Shown: positions 33,823-45,407 of the stretch, piece by piece | Layout: the number at the start of each line of letters is the position of its first letter | Numbering within the stretch: position 1 is the first letter of the stretch | NCBI RefSeq assembly: GCF_023501975.1 | Contig: NZ_JAMFLH010000002.1 | Span: 62,001 to 126,000, forward strand | Origin: Altererythrobacter sp. KTW20L | GTDB lineage: Bacteria > Pseudomonadota > Alphaproteobacteria > Sphingomonadales > Sphingomonadaceae | Direction of reading: 5' to 3' | DNA: 64,000 nt | Program-made: the position numbers and the translations under genes | The notes under the pieces: generated by a model | What the model saw: only the letters and a program-made list of their open reading frames with translations | What the model was told of the DNA's origin: nothing | Databases searched by the model: none

Positions 33823-34965
33823 TTAGTTGCCCGAACCGGGACCGTAGGTGACTTCCACGCGGCGGTTCTGCAACTCGCGGACACCGTCGGCGGTGGGCAC
33901 GCGGTTCTGGCTTTCACCGAAGGCTTCGCTCGAGATGCGAGCAGCCGGGATGCCGCGACCGGTCAGGTACTGCTGGACCGAAGCGTTGCGACGTTCCGAC
34001 AGGCCGACGTTGTAGGTCGCCGAGCCCGAGCGGTCGGCGTGGCCGGCCAGCATGATCGAAGCCGTGCCGCAGTTGCCATAGGCCGTGACTGCCGAATCAA
34101 GCACCGTGGCTGCTTCCGGCGTGATGTTCGACGAATCCCAGTCGAAGAACACGATGTACGGGCCCTGGTTGCACTGCACGACCGGCGGCGGAGGCGGAGG
34201 CGGAGGCGGAGGGGGCGGAGGAGGGGGCGGAGGAGGCGGCGGCGGAGGCGGCGGGGGCGGCGGAGCAACCGACGATCCGCCAAAGTTGTAGATCAGGCTG
34301 ATCAGTGCCGAGTGCGTCGCCAGGCTGAACTGGTTGACGCGGCCTTCGGTGTCGCGGATATCGAACTGGTTGGTGTTGAGATACTTGTACTTCAGGCCGA
34401 TGTCGAAGTTCTCGCTCGCCGGGACGCGCAGGGCGGCAATGGCCTGCCATGCCCAGGTGTGATCGTTATCGTCATAGACGAACGGGCCCGCCTGTCCGAT
34501 GATCTGCTCACCGCTCATCCAGACGTGACCGTAGCCACCGCCGACCGAGAAGCCGACACCGTCATCGCCACCAAAATCGAGCAGGGCGTTGGCCATGACC
34601 GTTACCAGGCGGGTTTCGCCATCAGCGTTGAAGGTACCGGTGACCAAGGTCCCACCGGCGCCACGGGGCACACCAACAACGGTAGTCGAGAGAATCTCGG
34701 GATCCCATTCCTTGTAAGCCACTTCGACTTCGGTGCGGATCATGCCGAAGTCATAGCCGAGCTGACCGCCCAGCTCCCAACCGGTTTTGCCTTCCAGCAG
34801 GATTGCATCTTCGACCGGACCGTTGGGCGTGAACACCCGGAGGTTGGTCTCATTCGGGAACACGGCACCGACATCAACGCCGAAGTAACCCTGTCCATCC
34901 CGTGCCATCGCAGGAGCTGCAATAGCAGCCGCCGCAACGCCGAGGCAGAGCGCAATTTTTCGCAT
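33823..34965 (-). CDS. OmpA family outer-membrane protein with long polyproline linker
   Basis: 380 residues. A signal peptide (MRKIALCLGVAAAAIAAPAMA) precedes an N-terminal beta-barrel (about 22-245) ending in LISLIYNFGG. A run of 27 consecutive prolines follows, then a C-terminal OmpA domain that binds peptidoglycan, with GHADRSGSATYNVGLSERR and QNRRVEV as typical motifs. It tethers the outer membrane to the cell wall. The start is the ATG at 34965; the longer frame to 35085 runs through the promoter. A good sigma-70-type promoter lies just upstream. Confidence 0.93.
   Translation of the reverse strand: MRKIALCLGVAAAAIAAPAMARDGQGYFGVDVGAVFPNETNLRVFTPNGPVEDAILLEGKTGWELGGQLGYDFGMIRTEVEVAYKEWDPEILSTTVVGVPRGAGGTLVTGTFNADGETRLVTVMANALLDFGGDDGVGFSVGGGYGHVWMSGEQIIGQAGPFVYDDNDHTWAWQAIAALRVPASENFDIGLKYKYLNTNQFDIRDTEGRVNQFSLATHSALISLIYNFGGSSVAPPPPPPPPPPPPPPPPPPPPPPPPPPPVVQCNQGPYIVFFDWDSSNITPEAATVLDSAVTAYGNCGTASIMLAGHADRSGSATYNVGLSERRNASVQQYLTGRGIPAARISSEAFGESQNRVPTADGVRELQNRRVEVTYGPGSGN
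34183..34263 (-). repeat. Polyproline-coding (CCN) tract in the OmpA-family gene
   Basis: 81 bases that encode 27 prolines in a row, mostly CCG/CCC/CCT codons. Such a tract would normally need elongation factor P and could vary in length by slippage. Confidence 0.9.
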
Positions 34966-35280
34966 GATTAATTTCCCCTTTGAACCTTTGACGTGCTTCA
35001 TAAATGCACAGTGTGCCGGTGGCAACCGCAAGTAATATGTGGGGCAACCAAATTGCTGGCATGAAGCGTCATTTTTGCCCCTCATCCCTCAAGGGGCCAG
35101 CAGCCGAATAGTTCCTTAACGCCGTCGAATATGGCACTTTTCGCGCTAAAGCTTGTCACAATCAGCCTGGATGGTTGCACAATTGCAACATATTGCCGGG
35201 CAATGGCCAAATTCACTTTGCCGACGCAACTCACAAGCCTGCGAGCCGGATTCGTTGTGCGCTTGCAGGAATTCTTTGAA
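34966..35280. other. Intergenic region between ompA-type and second PII genes
   Basis: 315 bases with no gene, AT-richer than its surroundings. It holds the ompA-type promoter (34997-35025) and a small dyad GTTGCA-N4-TGCAAC at 35174-35189 that could be an operator. No T-tracted terminator for the PII gene is evident. Confidence 0.55.
34997..35025 (-). promoter_or_regulatory. Promoter of the OmpA-family gene
   Basis: Minus strand: -35 TTGCCA (35025-35020), 17-base spacer, -10 TATGAA (35002-34997). Transcription would start about 25 bases before the ATG, with AAGGGG in the short leader. Confidence 0.6.
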
Positions 35281-35619
35281 TTACAAGGCCAGCTCGCCGG
35301 ATTCGCCAGTGCGGATGCGGACGACCTCAGGCAGGTCGAGGACGAAGATCTTGCCATCGCCGATGGTGTCGGTGCTGGCTGTGACGCGGATGGTTTCGAC
35401 GACCTGCGGCGCCAGGGCATCGCTGGTGGCGATTTCCAGCCGGACCTTGGGCAGCATGTTCACCGCATATTCGGCTCCGCGATAGATTTCGGTCTGGCCC
35501 TTCTGGCGGCCGAAGCCCTTGGCTTCCGATGCCGTCATCCCGGCCACGCCGATTGCGGCCAGCGCCTCGCGAACCTCTTCCAGTTTGAACGGCTTTATCA
35601 CCGCGATCACCAGCTTCAT
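35281..35619 (-). CDS. Second PII signal protein (GlnB/GlnK type)
   Basis: 112 residues, the exact length of PII proteins. Uridylylation-site tyrosine Y51 lies in EIYRGAEY; the signature GAEYAVNMLPK and the C-terminal IRTGESGELAL complete the fold. PII trimers sense 2-oxoglutarate and ATP/ADP and bind AmtB or NtrB-type partners. It lies downstream of glnK-amtB but behind that unit's terminator, with its own sigma-70-type promoter, so it is probably controlled differently. The sequence is very similar to the glnK product, consistent with a tandem duplication. Confidence 0.93.
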   Translation of the reverse strand: MKLVIAVIKPFKLEEVREALAAIGVAGMTASEAKGFGRQKGQTEIYRGAEYAVNMLPKVRLEIATSDALAPQVVETIRVTASTDTIGDGKIFVLDLPEVVRIRTGESGELAL

Positions 35620-35674
35620 CGCCAACCCCTTTTGTGTTCGTCCCATCGGCATGAGGCCGACAGCAGCTTCTCTC

Positions 35675-35703
35675 TATAATGGGCCTGCCCCTGCGGGTGG
35701 CAA
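35675..35703 (-). promoter_or_regulatory. Promoter of the second PII gene
   Basis: Minus strand: TTGCCA (35703-35698), 17 bases, ATTATA (35680-35675). The -35 touches the T-run of the amtB terminator. About 55 bases of leader would precede the ATG. Confidence 0.55.
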
Positions 35704-35735
35704 CAAAAAAGGGCCGGAGCGGCTGGCTCCGGCCC
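35703..35735 (-). terminator. Rho-independent terminator of glnK-amtB
   Basis: Minus strand: perfect 10-bp stem GGGCCGGAGC/GCTCCGGCCC (35735-35726 and 35720-35711), 5-base loop, then six T. It closes the amtB transcript and separates it from the second PII gene. Confidence 0.88.
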
Positions 35736-35821
35736 AATAGTTTGTACGTTCGCAGGAGGAACGTGGTGAGGCGGAACCGGGGGGAGAGAAGGAGAAGGTC
35801 CCGGTTCCGCCAAACTTGGTA

Positions 35822-37159
35822 TCAGTTGTAGGCGCGCTCGCCGTGTTCCGAGATATCGAGGCCGTTGACCTCTTCCTCTTCGGTGACACGCAGCCCGATG
35901 GTCAGCTTCACGATGTAGCCGGCGATCAGGGTGCCGATACCGGCCCAGGCGACCGTAACCAGGACGCTGTAGGTCTGGATCCAGAGCTGTGCACCCATCG
36001 CGGTCGATCCATCGCCAGGTCCACCAAGGAACGGCTGGTAGACCACCGCCGTGCCGATGGCGCCGACGATGCCGCCGATGCCGTGGATGCCGAAAGCGTC
36101 AAGCGAGTCGTCGTAGCCGAACTTGGCCTTCATCTTGGCGACGAAGATGTAGCAGACGATCGACGACAGGATGCCGAGCAGGATCGCACCGAACGGGCCG
36201 GAGTTGCCGGCTGCCGGGGTTACCGCCACGAGACCGGCGATGATACCCGAGGCGAAGCCCAGGGCCGAACCCTTGTGACCGGCCAGCTTTTCCATCACCA
36301 TCCAGGCAAGGGCAGCAGCTGCCGTCGCGACGAAGGTGTTGATCATGGCCAGGCCGGCGAAGCCATCGGCTTCCAGCGCCGAACCGGCGTTGAAGCCGAA
36401 CCAACCCACCCACAGCAGGCCAGCGCCCACCAGGGTCATGGTCAGGCTGTGCGGAGGCATGGGTTCCGACGGGTAACCACGACGCTTGCCCAGCAGGTAG
36501 GCGAGCACCAGGCCGGAAATACCGGCATTGATGTGCACCACGGTGCCGCCGGCGAAGTCGAGCGCGCCGTCTTCGAACAGCAGGCCACCACCCGCCCACA
36601 CCATGTGCGCGATCGGGAAATAGACGATGGTCAGCCAGATCGGCACGAACATCATCAGCGCGGTGAACTTCATGCGCTCGGCCGTCGCACCCAGGATAAG
36701 GGCGGCGGTGATCGCGGCGAAGGTCATCTGGAAGCTGATGAAGACATACTTGCTGATGACCTCATCGCTGAAGGTTGCCGCCGTGCTGCTCGCATCGGTG
36801 CCAGCCAGGAAATAGCTTCCACCGCTGATGAACAGGCCAAGCGTGCCATCATAAACGGTATCGCCGAACGCCAGCGAATAGCCCCACATCACCCACACCA
36901 GCATGGCGAGGCAGGCGGTGGCGCCTACCTGCGTCATGGTGGAGAGCATGTTCTTGGAACGGGTCAGGCCGCCATAGAACAGTGCCAGGCCCGGCAGAAT
37001 CATCAGCAGCACCAGCAGCGTGGCAGTCATCATCCAGGCGTTATTGCCGGGATTGGGAACGGCAGGAGCGACCTCGGCCACCTCCTGCGCGAAGGCCGCC
37101 GTGGCGACCATCATTGAAGTACCGATTGCACCGGCACTGTAGATCAGTTTGCGGATCAT
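35822..37159 (-). CDS. amtB: Ammonium transporter
   Basis: 445 residues with an N-terminal signal-like segment ending near AFA, then eleven hydrophobic helices. Motifs: FYGGLTRSKN, the pore aromatic/His region FAGGTVVHINAG and FGIHGIGGIVG with the twin-histidine histidine. It takes up ammonium and is blocked by unmodified GlnK. The ATG at 37159 (MIRKLIYS) follows GGGGT; the longer frame to 37192 overlaps glnK. It sits 29 bases behind glnK in the same transcript. Confidence 0.95.
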   Translation of the reverse strand: MIRKLIYSAGAIGTSMMVATAAFAQEVAEVAPAVPNPGNNAWMMTATLLVLLMILPGLALFYGGLTRSKNMLSTMTQVGATACLAMLVWVMWGYSLAFGDTVYDGTLGLFISGGSYFLAGTDASSTAATFSDEVISKYVFISFQMTFAAITAALILGATAERMKFTALMMFVPIWLTIVYFPIAHMVWAGGGLLFEDGALDFAGGTVVHINAGISGLVLAYLLGKRRGYPSEPMPPHSLTMTLVGAGLLWVGWFGFNAGSALEADGFAGLAMINTFVATAAAALAWMVMEKLAGHKGSALGFASGIIAGLVAVTPAAGNSGPFGAILLGILSSIVCYIFVAKMKAKFGYDDSLDAFGIHGIGGIVGAIGTAVVYQPFLGGPGDGSTAMGAQLWIQTYSVLVTVAWAGIGTLIAGYIVKLTIGLRVTEEEEVNGLDISEHGERAYN

Positions 37160-37188
37160 AGTATTACCCCTCTGTCCGAAAGCGCCGC

Positions 37189-37611
<423 letters not shown>

Positions 37612-37686
37612 TTACCGCGCGTTAACGATTATGACGGGGGTGGGGGGCCTTCTGCTCCGCCTGAATCTTGGGCAGTTGCCTAAATA

Positions 37687-38388
37687 CTAGGCATCGATCT
37701 CCAGCTCGGCACGTACCGGGAGGTGATCCGATGCGCTGACGGCCAGGGCGCTGTGGTGGACTTCGACCTTGTCGCAGGACCAATGGGCCGAGTGGACGAT
37801 CCGGTCGAGCGCGGCGAGCGGTCGGCGGCCGGGGAAGGATCGGCCGGGTTCGAGCACGGTCCAGTCATGGGCATCATCGGCAAAGGCGCGCAGGGATCCA
37901 CCTCGTGGCGACCATTCGTTGAGGTCGCCCATGATTACCGCCGGGCCCTGGCCCAGTTTCATCACGTCGCAGACCGCTTCGATCTGGCGCCGCCTGAGCA
38001 GGCCTGACAGGTCGAGATGCAGTCCCACCACGTCGAATTCCTGCCCGTCCTTGGACAGCCGGGCATGGACCGCGCCGCGCGGTTCGAGCGAGGGCAGCGT
38101 AATGGGCGCGGCATCGATGATGTCTATCCCCCGCCGAACCAGGATGGAGTTGCCGTGCCAGCCCATGCCACCTGCACGAGTGACCAGCGGCACGATCTGC
38201 CAGTGCGATTCCACCACCATGTCGCGCGGCAGCACGGCGGCGCGGGTGCCGAAACGCAGGTCGGCCTCCTGCAGCGCCACCACATCGGCATCCATCTCGT
38301 GCAGCACGCGCACGATCCGGTCGGCATCGCGCCGACCGTCGATGCCCACTGCCTTGTGGATGTTGTAGCTGCCGAATGTGATGCGCAT
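37687..38388 (-). CDS. Endonuclease/exonuclease/phosphatase family protein
   Basis: 233 residues of the EEP fold. Metal and catalytic motifs: GSYNIHKAVG (Asn), VALQEAD (Glu), VVGLHLDL (His), VIMGDLNEW (Asp-x-Asn) and the final SASDHLPV (Asp-His). No signal peptide. The substrate may be nucleic acid or a phosphoester. It follows the flavin/PPOX-like gene by 3 bases and forms a two-gene unit with it. Confidence 0.88.
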   Translation of the reverse strand: MRITFGSYNIHKAVGIDGRRDADRIVRVLHEMDADVVALQEADLRFGTRAAVLPRDMVVESHWQIVPLVTRAGGMGWHGNSILVRRGIDIIDAAPITLPSLEPRGAVHARLSKDGQEFDVVGLHLDLSGLLRRRQIEAVCDVMKLGQGPAVIMGDLNEWSPRGGSLRAFADDAHDWTVLEPGRSFPGRRPLAALDRIVHSAHWSCDKVEVHHSALAVSASDHLPVRAELEIDA

Positions 38389-38391
38389 GGC

Positions 38392-38970
38392 TTAGCTCTT
38401 GGCAGGCTCCGGCGCTTGGCCCGCGATAAAGCGGTCCGTCTGGCGCGTGGGCAGGCCATCGATGCTCTGCCGCCGGTTGCGGTGCTTGTAGGCCCATTCC
38501 TGCGGATCGGCCTTGGCATGGAGCTTGACCAGCGTCTGCCGCTCGGCCTCCAGGGTCATAAGAGGGACGCCATAGCCGCAACTGGTCTGGACACTCTCTA
38601 CCGCGATGTCGAAGATCTGGCGGGTACCGGGCAGCAGGGTGAAGTGGGAGGCGAGCTCATCCCATCCGCGCTCCCACGGCAGGACCGGCTCGCCCCGGCC
38701 ATAGATGCGCAGGATCTGTGCAGGCTGGCGGAAATTGCAGAACATCAGCGTGATGCGCCCATCCGCCAGCAAGTGGGCATTGGTCTCGTTGCCCGATCCA
38801 CCCAGGTCCAAATAGGCGACGCGGGTGGGCGAGAGGACTCTGAAGGCGTCGTACCCCTTGGGGCTGAGGTTGATCCGCGCCCCTTCGGCCGCCGTGGCAA
38901 CGAAGAACACCGGCTGGGCAGCGATCATCGCCTGGTGCGCAGCGCTCAGTTCGTCGGAGAATTCGGCCAT
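38392..38970 (-). CDS. Pyridoxamine 5'-phosphate oxidase family (FMN-binding split-barrel) protein
   Basis: 192 residues. The split-barrel pattern is seen in PVFFVATAAEGARINLSPKGYDAFRVL and the GNETNAHLL segment, which resemble a group of probable flavoproteins distinct from PdxH. The enzymatic role is unknown. Starts at an ATG 31 bases before the end of prfC and heads a unit with the EEP gene. Confidence 0.85.
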   Translation of the reverse strand: MAEFSDELSAAHQAMIAAQPVFFVATAAEGARINLSPKGYDAFRVLSPTRVAYLDLGGSGNETNAHLLADGRITLMFCNFRQPAQILRIYGRGEPVLPWERGWDELASHFTLLPGTRQIFDIAVESVQTSCGYGVPLMTLEAERQTLVKLHAKADPQEWAYKHRNRRQSIDGLPTRQTDRFIAGQAPEPAKS

Positions 38971-39001
38971 GGGACCAACTTATGGGCGAGCAGAGGAGTT
39001 G

Positions 39002-40525
<1,524 letters not shown>

Positions 40526-40539
40526 TGTTGCTCTCTTCT

Positions 40540-40636
40540 CCCCTCCCGCTTGCGGGAAGGGCCGGGGGTGGGCCTGTCACTATCGCAGCGTCAGGAGCAG
40601 GCCCACCCCTAACCCCTCCCGCAGGCGGGAGGGGGA
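40540..40636. repeat. REP-like cluster of three palindromes
   Basis: Three hairpins in 97 bases: an imperfect CCCTCCCGC/GCGGGAAGGG (40541-40561), a 12-bp perfect pair GGGGTGGGCCTG (40565-40576)/CAGGCCCACCCC (40598-40609), and a 10-bp perfect CCCCTCCCGC/GCGGGAGGGG (40613-40634). The two outer hairpins are related and flank the central one, as in BIME/REP elements. It lies between prfC and pheT on the minus strand. Confidence 0.75.
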
Positions 40637-43021
40637 CTAACCCCGCAGTTCCCCGCCGAGTTTCGCCGCAGCCGCGACAACCTTGTCCGAGATCGCCTTC
40701 AGTTCCGCATCGGTGAAGCTTTTCTCGCCCGGCTGTAGCGTCACTTCCACCGCGAGCGACTTCTTGCCCTCCGGCACGCCTTGACCGGCGAACAGGTCGA
40801 ACAGGCGGACATCAACGATGCTGGCCTTGTCCGCACCCTTGACCGCGCGCAGCAGGTCGGCGGCGGGGAGGTCGGCCGGCACCAGGAAAGCAAAATCGCG
40901 GCTGACTGCTTGGAGCGCCGCGGGTGCATAGGCGATTCGGGCAAAACCGGCGGCCTTGCGCTGCGGGATCGCGTCGAGAAACAGTTCCACCGCCATCACC
41001 GGCCCGTCGATATCGAACTCCGCCAGGGTTGCCGGATGGAGCGCGCCGAAGCGGGCCAGCACGATCTTGGGGCCGAGCCGCAGGGTGGCCGACTGGCCGG
41101 GGTGAAACTGGTCGCCTGCCTCCCCCATCACCATCAGGTTCCCGACCGGCGCGCCAGCTTCGGCCAGCAAGGCAAGGGCTTCGGCCTTGGCATCGAAGGC
41201 ATGGAACATCGCCGCCTTGCCTGTGGACCAGCCGCGCGGGGTCTTTTCGCCCGCCAGCACCACGCCCAGCGTTGCCCGCTCGTCACTGCTGCCGTCGGCT
41301 GCGCGCAGGTAGCGGCGGCCGATCTCGAACAGGCGCAGGCCAGCCGCACCGCGATCGCGGTTGCGTTTGGCGGCGCTGAGCAGGCCGGGGATGAGCGAGG
41401 GGCGCATGGCCTTCATGTCCTCGCTGATCGGGTTGTCGAGCACCCAGAGGGGGCCTGATGCAAAGTGCTCGGCCTGGGAAACCGGGAGGAAGGACCAGGT
41501 CACCGCCTCGTTTAATCCGCGCCCGGCCGCCGCACGCCGCAAGCGCCGCTCCAGCACCTGCGCCGCAGTGGCCGTGGGCCGCGCCACGCCGACATTCCCG
41601 GTCAATGGAACGCTGGCCACATGGTTCAGCCCGTGGATGCGGACGACTTCCTCCACGATGTCAGCCGCGCCTTCGATGTCGTGGCGCCGCAGCGGAACAG
41701 TGACCTGCCAATCGTCAGAGACGGCGAAATCGAGCGCTATCAGGACGCGACGCTGTTCAGCCTCGCTCACGGCCACCCCGCCCAGCTTCTGCGTCAATTC
41801 GGGGTCGTATGACACCACCTTGGCCTTGGCTGGCGGGCTGCCTGCACGAACTACATGGCTCGCCTCGCCGCCGCAGATGCGCTGGATCAGGCTGGTCAGG
41901 CCGTCGAGCCCGCCCTCGAGCCAGGCCGGATCGACCCCGCGCTCGAACCGCGTCCGGGCATCGGTGGCAAGGCCCAGCTTGCGGCCGGTCACGCCGATGG
42001 TCTCGGGGTTGAAGTAGGCGATTTCGAGCAGCACGTCGGTCGTGCCCGGCTGGACGCTGGAATGCTCCCCGCCCATGATCCCGGCGATGTCGTGGACGCC
42101 ATTGTCATCAGCGATCACGGTCATCGTGGAATCAAGGATGTAGGTCTTCTCGTTCAACGCTAGCACCTGCTCGCCATCGCGTGCGCGGCGGGCGGCGACT
42201 GGCCCGCTGAGCTTGGCGAGGTCATAGACGTGTGCCGGACGCCCGAAGGCGAGCATCATGTAATTGGTGATGTCCACCAGCGCGCTGATCGGCCGTTGCC
42301 CAGCCGCCTTGAGCCGCGCCTGCATCCAGTCGGGCGAAACGCCATTGGTCACGCCCTTGATCACCCGGCCATAGAACGCCGGGCAGCCCTCGGGATCGTC
42401 GGTGCGGATTTCGACGGGACAGGGGAAATTGCCCTCGATCCGGTCATCGCGCAGCGGCTTCAGCGTGCCCAGCCCAGCCGCCGCGAGATCGCGGGCAATG
42501 CCGTAGACGCCCATGCAATCGGGCCGGTTGGGGGTGATCGCCACATCGAACACCGGGCTGGTGCCGTGGTATTGGGCAAAGGGGGTGCCCACCGGCGCAT
42601 CGGCGGGCAGTTCGATGATGCCTTCATGATCGTCACCCAGCTCCAGCTCGCGGGTCGAGCACATCATGCCGTTCGATTCCTGGCCGCGGATGGCGCTCTT
42701 CTTCAGCAACATGCCGTTGGCCGGGACCACCGCGCCGGCGGTGCCGAGCACGCCCTTCATGCCCGCGCGGGCATTTGGCGCTCCGCAGACCACCTGCAAG
42801 GGATCGCCCTCGCCGGTATCGACGGTCAGCACTTGCAGCTTGTCGGCATCGGGGTGGGGTTTGGCGGTCAGCACATGGGCCACGCGGAAGCCGGCCAGCC
42901 TGTCAGCCGGATCCTCGATCCCCTCCACTTCGAGGCCGATGGCGTTCAGCCTGGCCGAGATTTCCGCCACGCTTGTCTCTGTGTCGAGGAAATAGCGCAG
43001 CCATTCGAGCGAGAACTTCAT
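40637..43021 (-). CDS. pheT: Phenylalanyl-tRNA synthetase, beta subunit
   Basis: 794 residues. Domain order fits PheT: N-terminal [12 protein letters not shown], a tRNA-binding OB domain (about 40-150, with VVCGAPNA), B3/B4 editing domain, B5 domains, a catalytic-like core and the C-terminal FDX-ACB domain ([17 protein letters not shown]). It charges tRNA-Phe with PheS as an alpha2-beta2 enzyme. The ATG at 43021 overlaps the pheS stop by 4 bases; the extension to 43090 is within pheS. Confidence 0.96.
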   Translation of the reverse strand: MKFSLEWLRYFLDTETSVAEISARLNAIGLEVEGIEDPADRLAGFRVAHVLTAKPHPDADKLQVLTVDTGEGDPLQVVCGAPNARAGMKGVLGTAGAVVPANGMLLKKSAIRGQESNGMMCSTRELELGDDHEGIIELPADAPVGTPFAQYHGTSPVFDVAITPNRPDCMGVYGIARDLAAAGLGTLKPLRDDRIEGNFPCPVEIRTDDPEGCPAFYGRVIKGVTNGVSPDWMQARLKAAGQRPISALVDITNYMMLAFGRPAHVYDLAKLSGPVAARRARDGEQVLALNEKTYILDSTMTVIADDNGVHDIAGIMGGEHSSVQPGTTDVLLEIAYFNPETIGVTGRKLGLATDARTRFERGVDPAWLEGGLDGLTSLIQRICGGEASHVVRAGSPPAKAKVVSYDPELTQKLGGVAVSEAEQRRVLIALDFAVSDDWQVTVPLRRHDIEGAADIVEEVVRIHGLNHVASVPLTGNVGVARPTATAAQVLERRLRRAAAGRGLNEAVTWSFLPVSQAEHFASGPLWVLDNPISEDMKAMRPSLIPGLLSAAKRNRDRGAAGLRLFEIGRRYLRAADGSSDERATLGVVLAGEKTPRGWSTGKAAMFHAFDAKAEALALLAEAGAPVGNLMVMGEAGDQFHPGQSATLRLGPKIVLARFGALHPATLAEFDIDGPVMAVELFLDAIPQRKAAGFARIAYAPAALQAVSRDFAFLVPADLPAADLLRAVKGADKASIVDVRLFDLFAGQGVPEGKKSLAVEVTLQPGEKSFTDAELKAISDKVVAAAAKLGGELRG

Positions 43022-44118
43022 GGCCGCGCTCCTACACCGGCGGAAAGCGTCGGCTGGTCGTAGGCCGAGAAGCCGTAATGCTGTAGCCACCGCACGTCGC
43101 CATCGAAGAAGGCGCGCAGGTCATCCATGCCGTACTTCAGCATGGCGAGGCGATCGACGCCCACGCCGAAAGCGAAGCCCTGCCATTCATCAGGGTCGAG
43201 GCCCGACATTTCGATCACCTTGCGGTTGACCATGCCGCTGCCCAGCAGCTCCATCCAGCCATGCCCCGGCGCATCGCCGCTGCCGCCCAGGACACGCCTG
43301 CCGTTCTCGATGGCAAAGCCCACGTCCACTTCCACGGACGGTTCGGTAAACGGGAAGTAGCTCGGGCGCAGGCGCAGCACGATATCGTCAGTTTCGAAGA
43401 AGGCCTTGAGGAAGGTTTCCAGCGTCCATTTCAGGTGGCCGAGGTGGATATCCTTGTCGATCACAAGCCCTTCGACCTGATGGAACATCGGCGTGTGGGT
43501 GGCGTCACTATCACTGCGATAGACCCGGCCCGGCGCGATGATGCGGATCGGCGCGCCTTCAGCCAGCATGGTGCGCACCTGCACCGGGCTGGTATGGGTC
43601 CGGAGCAGCATCCGCCCTCCCTTGGGGGCGGTGTCGGGGAAATAGAATGTATCATGCATCGCCCGCGCCGGATGGCTTTCGGGCATGTTGAGCGCGGTGA
43701 AATTGTACCAGTCGTCCTCGATCTCCGGCCCGGTGGCGACAGCAAAGCCGAGGTCGGCGAAGATTTCCGCCAGTTCGTCCATCACCTGGCTTACCGGATG
43801 GACCGTGCCGCACGGCGCATCGGGCGCGGGAAGGGTCAGGTCGGCCTTCTCGGTGGCAAGGCGGCGGGCAAGCTCGTCCGCCTCGAACGCGGCCTTCCGG
43901 TCTGCAAGGGCATCGGCCACAGCCTGACGCAAGGCCTGGATCGCAGGCGCCTTCTCCTGCCGTTCCTCCGGGCTCATGCCGCCCAGCGTCTTGAGCAGGC
44001 CGGACACGCTGCCTTGCTTGCCCAGCAGTTCAACGCGCAGGGTTTCCAGCGTGGCAAGGTCGGTGGCAGCGGTGATCCGCTGCAGCGCATCGGTGGTCAT
44101 GGATTGGATATCGGACAT
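43018..44118 (-). CDS. pheS: Phenylalanyl-tRNA synthetase, alpha subunit
   Basis: 366 residues, class-II catalytic subunit. The N-terminal coiled-coil (about 1-90) binds tRNA. Motif 2 region [13 protein letters not shown] and motif 3 region [17 protein letters not shown] are present, with [12 protein letters not shown] before the active site. The ATG at 44118 ([12 protein letters not shown]) fits the family; an ATG at 44187 would add 23 poorly conserved residues. First gene of pheS-pheT. Confidence 0.96.
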   Translation of the reverse strand: MSDIQSMTTDALQRITAATDLATLETLRVELLGKQGSVSGLLKTLGGMSPEERQEKAPAIQALRQAVADALADRKAAFEADELARRLATEKADLTLPAPDAPCGTVHPVSQVMDELAEIFADLGFAVATGPEIEDDWYNFTALNMPESHPARAMHDTFYFPDTAPKGGRMLLRTHTSPVQVRTMLAEGAPIRIIAPGRVYRSDSDATHTPMFHQVEGLVIDKDIHLGHLKWTLETFLKAFFETDDIVLRLRPSYFPFTEPSVEVDVGFAIENGRRVLGGSGDAPGHGWMELLGSGMVNRKVIEMSGLDPDEWQGFAFGVGVDRLAMLKYGMDDLRAFFDGDVRWLQHYGFSAYDQPTLSAGVGARP

Positions 44119-44219
44119 CGGACTTCGGTTTTCCGCTCGGGCAGACAAAAGGACAGGCGCGCCTGTTAGCGGCCAAGCGCCCGCCACCCAAGTGCTAATC
44201 GCTGCAAGTTCCTGGTCGG

Positions 44220-45140
44220 CTAGCCTTGCCCGTGCGCCCCATAGCGAAGCACGGTGGGCATGTCGGTTTGCGGTGCGGCACCCTGGTCGGCCATGCGCTG
44301 GGCCATGATCCGGTCGAGGATGGGATGCGGGGTCTCGGCATATTCGGTGGGAGTCATACCCATGAAACTGCGGAAGTCGCGGACGAAATGGGCATGGTCA
44401 TAGTACTGCACGTCGAGCGCAGTGGTCCATTTGTGGGGTGCCTTGGCATCCGGACCGGCGAGCATGAACCGCGCCAGGCTGCGCAGGAACCGCTGACGCC
44501 GCAGCAGCAGCTTGGGGGGAAAGCCGAAATAACGCGAGCACAGCCGCTCAAGCGACCGACGACCGATATCGAGACCAAGCGCCAGTTGTTCGACATCTGC
44601 AATCTCGGGGTCACGCAGCGCTTCCTGCAGTGGCAGCACACGCTCTGGCAGCGGCGGAGCCCGGCAATCAAGCTCGAGCAATCGGGCATTTATCCGCCCC
44701 GCTGTCTCGTCGGCATCCCCTCCAGCGCGTTCGATCTCCCGCAAAACGGTCAGGAACGGTGCAAAGCCGGGCAAACTGGCGGCGTCGAAGATCCCGTCGG
44801 CGAGCGTACTGGCCGGTGTCTCGACATATCGCGCCCAGCCAGCCGGTTGCAGCCCCAGCCCCCATATGCGCGAACGGTGCAGGGCAAACTTTATCGCCCG
44901 GCTGGTCGGCCCGCTGAGCACAAACTGCGAAGTAGAACCAAGCTCGTCCGGCGTGATCGCCGCCATCGGCGACTTGCCGTACTGAATAAAGCGCATGGCG
45001 GCCCATTCGGGATGCAGCAGGTCATGAATCATCGCCGCATCGCCGCAATCGATCTCGAACAGATAGAGTGCCGTAAAGTAGGGTTGCAGTTCCTCCGACA
45101 GGCGGAAAAAGCGCACATCTATGGCGAATTGTCCCGTCAT
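44220..45140 (-). CDS. AraC family transcriptional regulator
   Basis: About 306 residues. The C-terminal HTH pair is visible: [25 protein letters not shown] followed by [25 protein letters not shown], the two helix-turn-helix units of the family. The N-terminal part (about 1-180) is a putative ligand-binding domain of the DUF6597 type. The effector is unknown. The ATG at 45140 is used; the open frame to 45281 is mostly basic and unlikely. Divergent from the secreted CsgG/SH3-like gene, so a local target is possible. Confidence 0.88.
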   Translation of the reverse strand: MTGQFAIDVRFFRLSEELQPYFTALYLFEIDCGDAAMIHDLLHPEWAAMRFIQYGKSPMAAITPDELGSTSQFVLSGPTSRAIKFALHRSRIWGLGLQPAGWARYVETPASTLADGIFDAASLPGFAPFLTVLREIERAGGDADETAGRINARLLELDCRAPPLPERVLPLQEALRDPEIADVEQLALGLDIGRRSLERLCSRYFGFPPKLLLRRQRFLRSLARFMLAGPDAKAPHKWTTALDVQYYDHAHFVRDFRSFMGMTPTEYAETPHPILDRIMAQRMADQGAAPQTDMPTVLRYGAHGQG

Positions 45141-45407
45141 CGGATGCGACCAGCCCCCTGCACGTTCGTCCCTCCCTTGTTGGATCGGACGTAACGCGAT
45201 TACGCGCGAAAGTAACACTTGGTTCCCGATTGCGCGAAATGTTGCGCGGATTCCATGACAATCGCGAGCAGAAAATGACAAGGCCGGTTAGGTGCTTCCC
45301 GGCATCTTGCCTCTTCCCCTCCAGCGGTCGCTTATCGGCTCCAGCAGGCGCGCAGTCAGCGCCTGAAGCGGCTGAAAGCCTGCTGCAAGCGATTGAAAGG
45401 GGGAACC

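Noticed and set aside
40540-40636. Palindromes as a simple prfC/pheT terminator
   Set aside because: There is no T-run on either strand, and the layout is that of a dispersed repeat.
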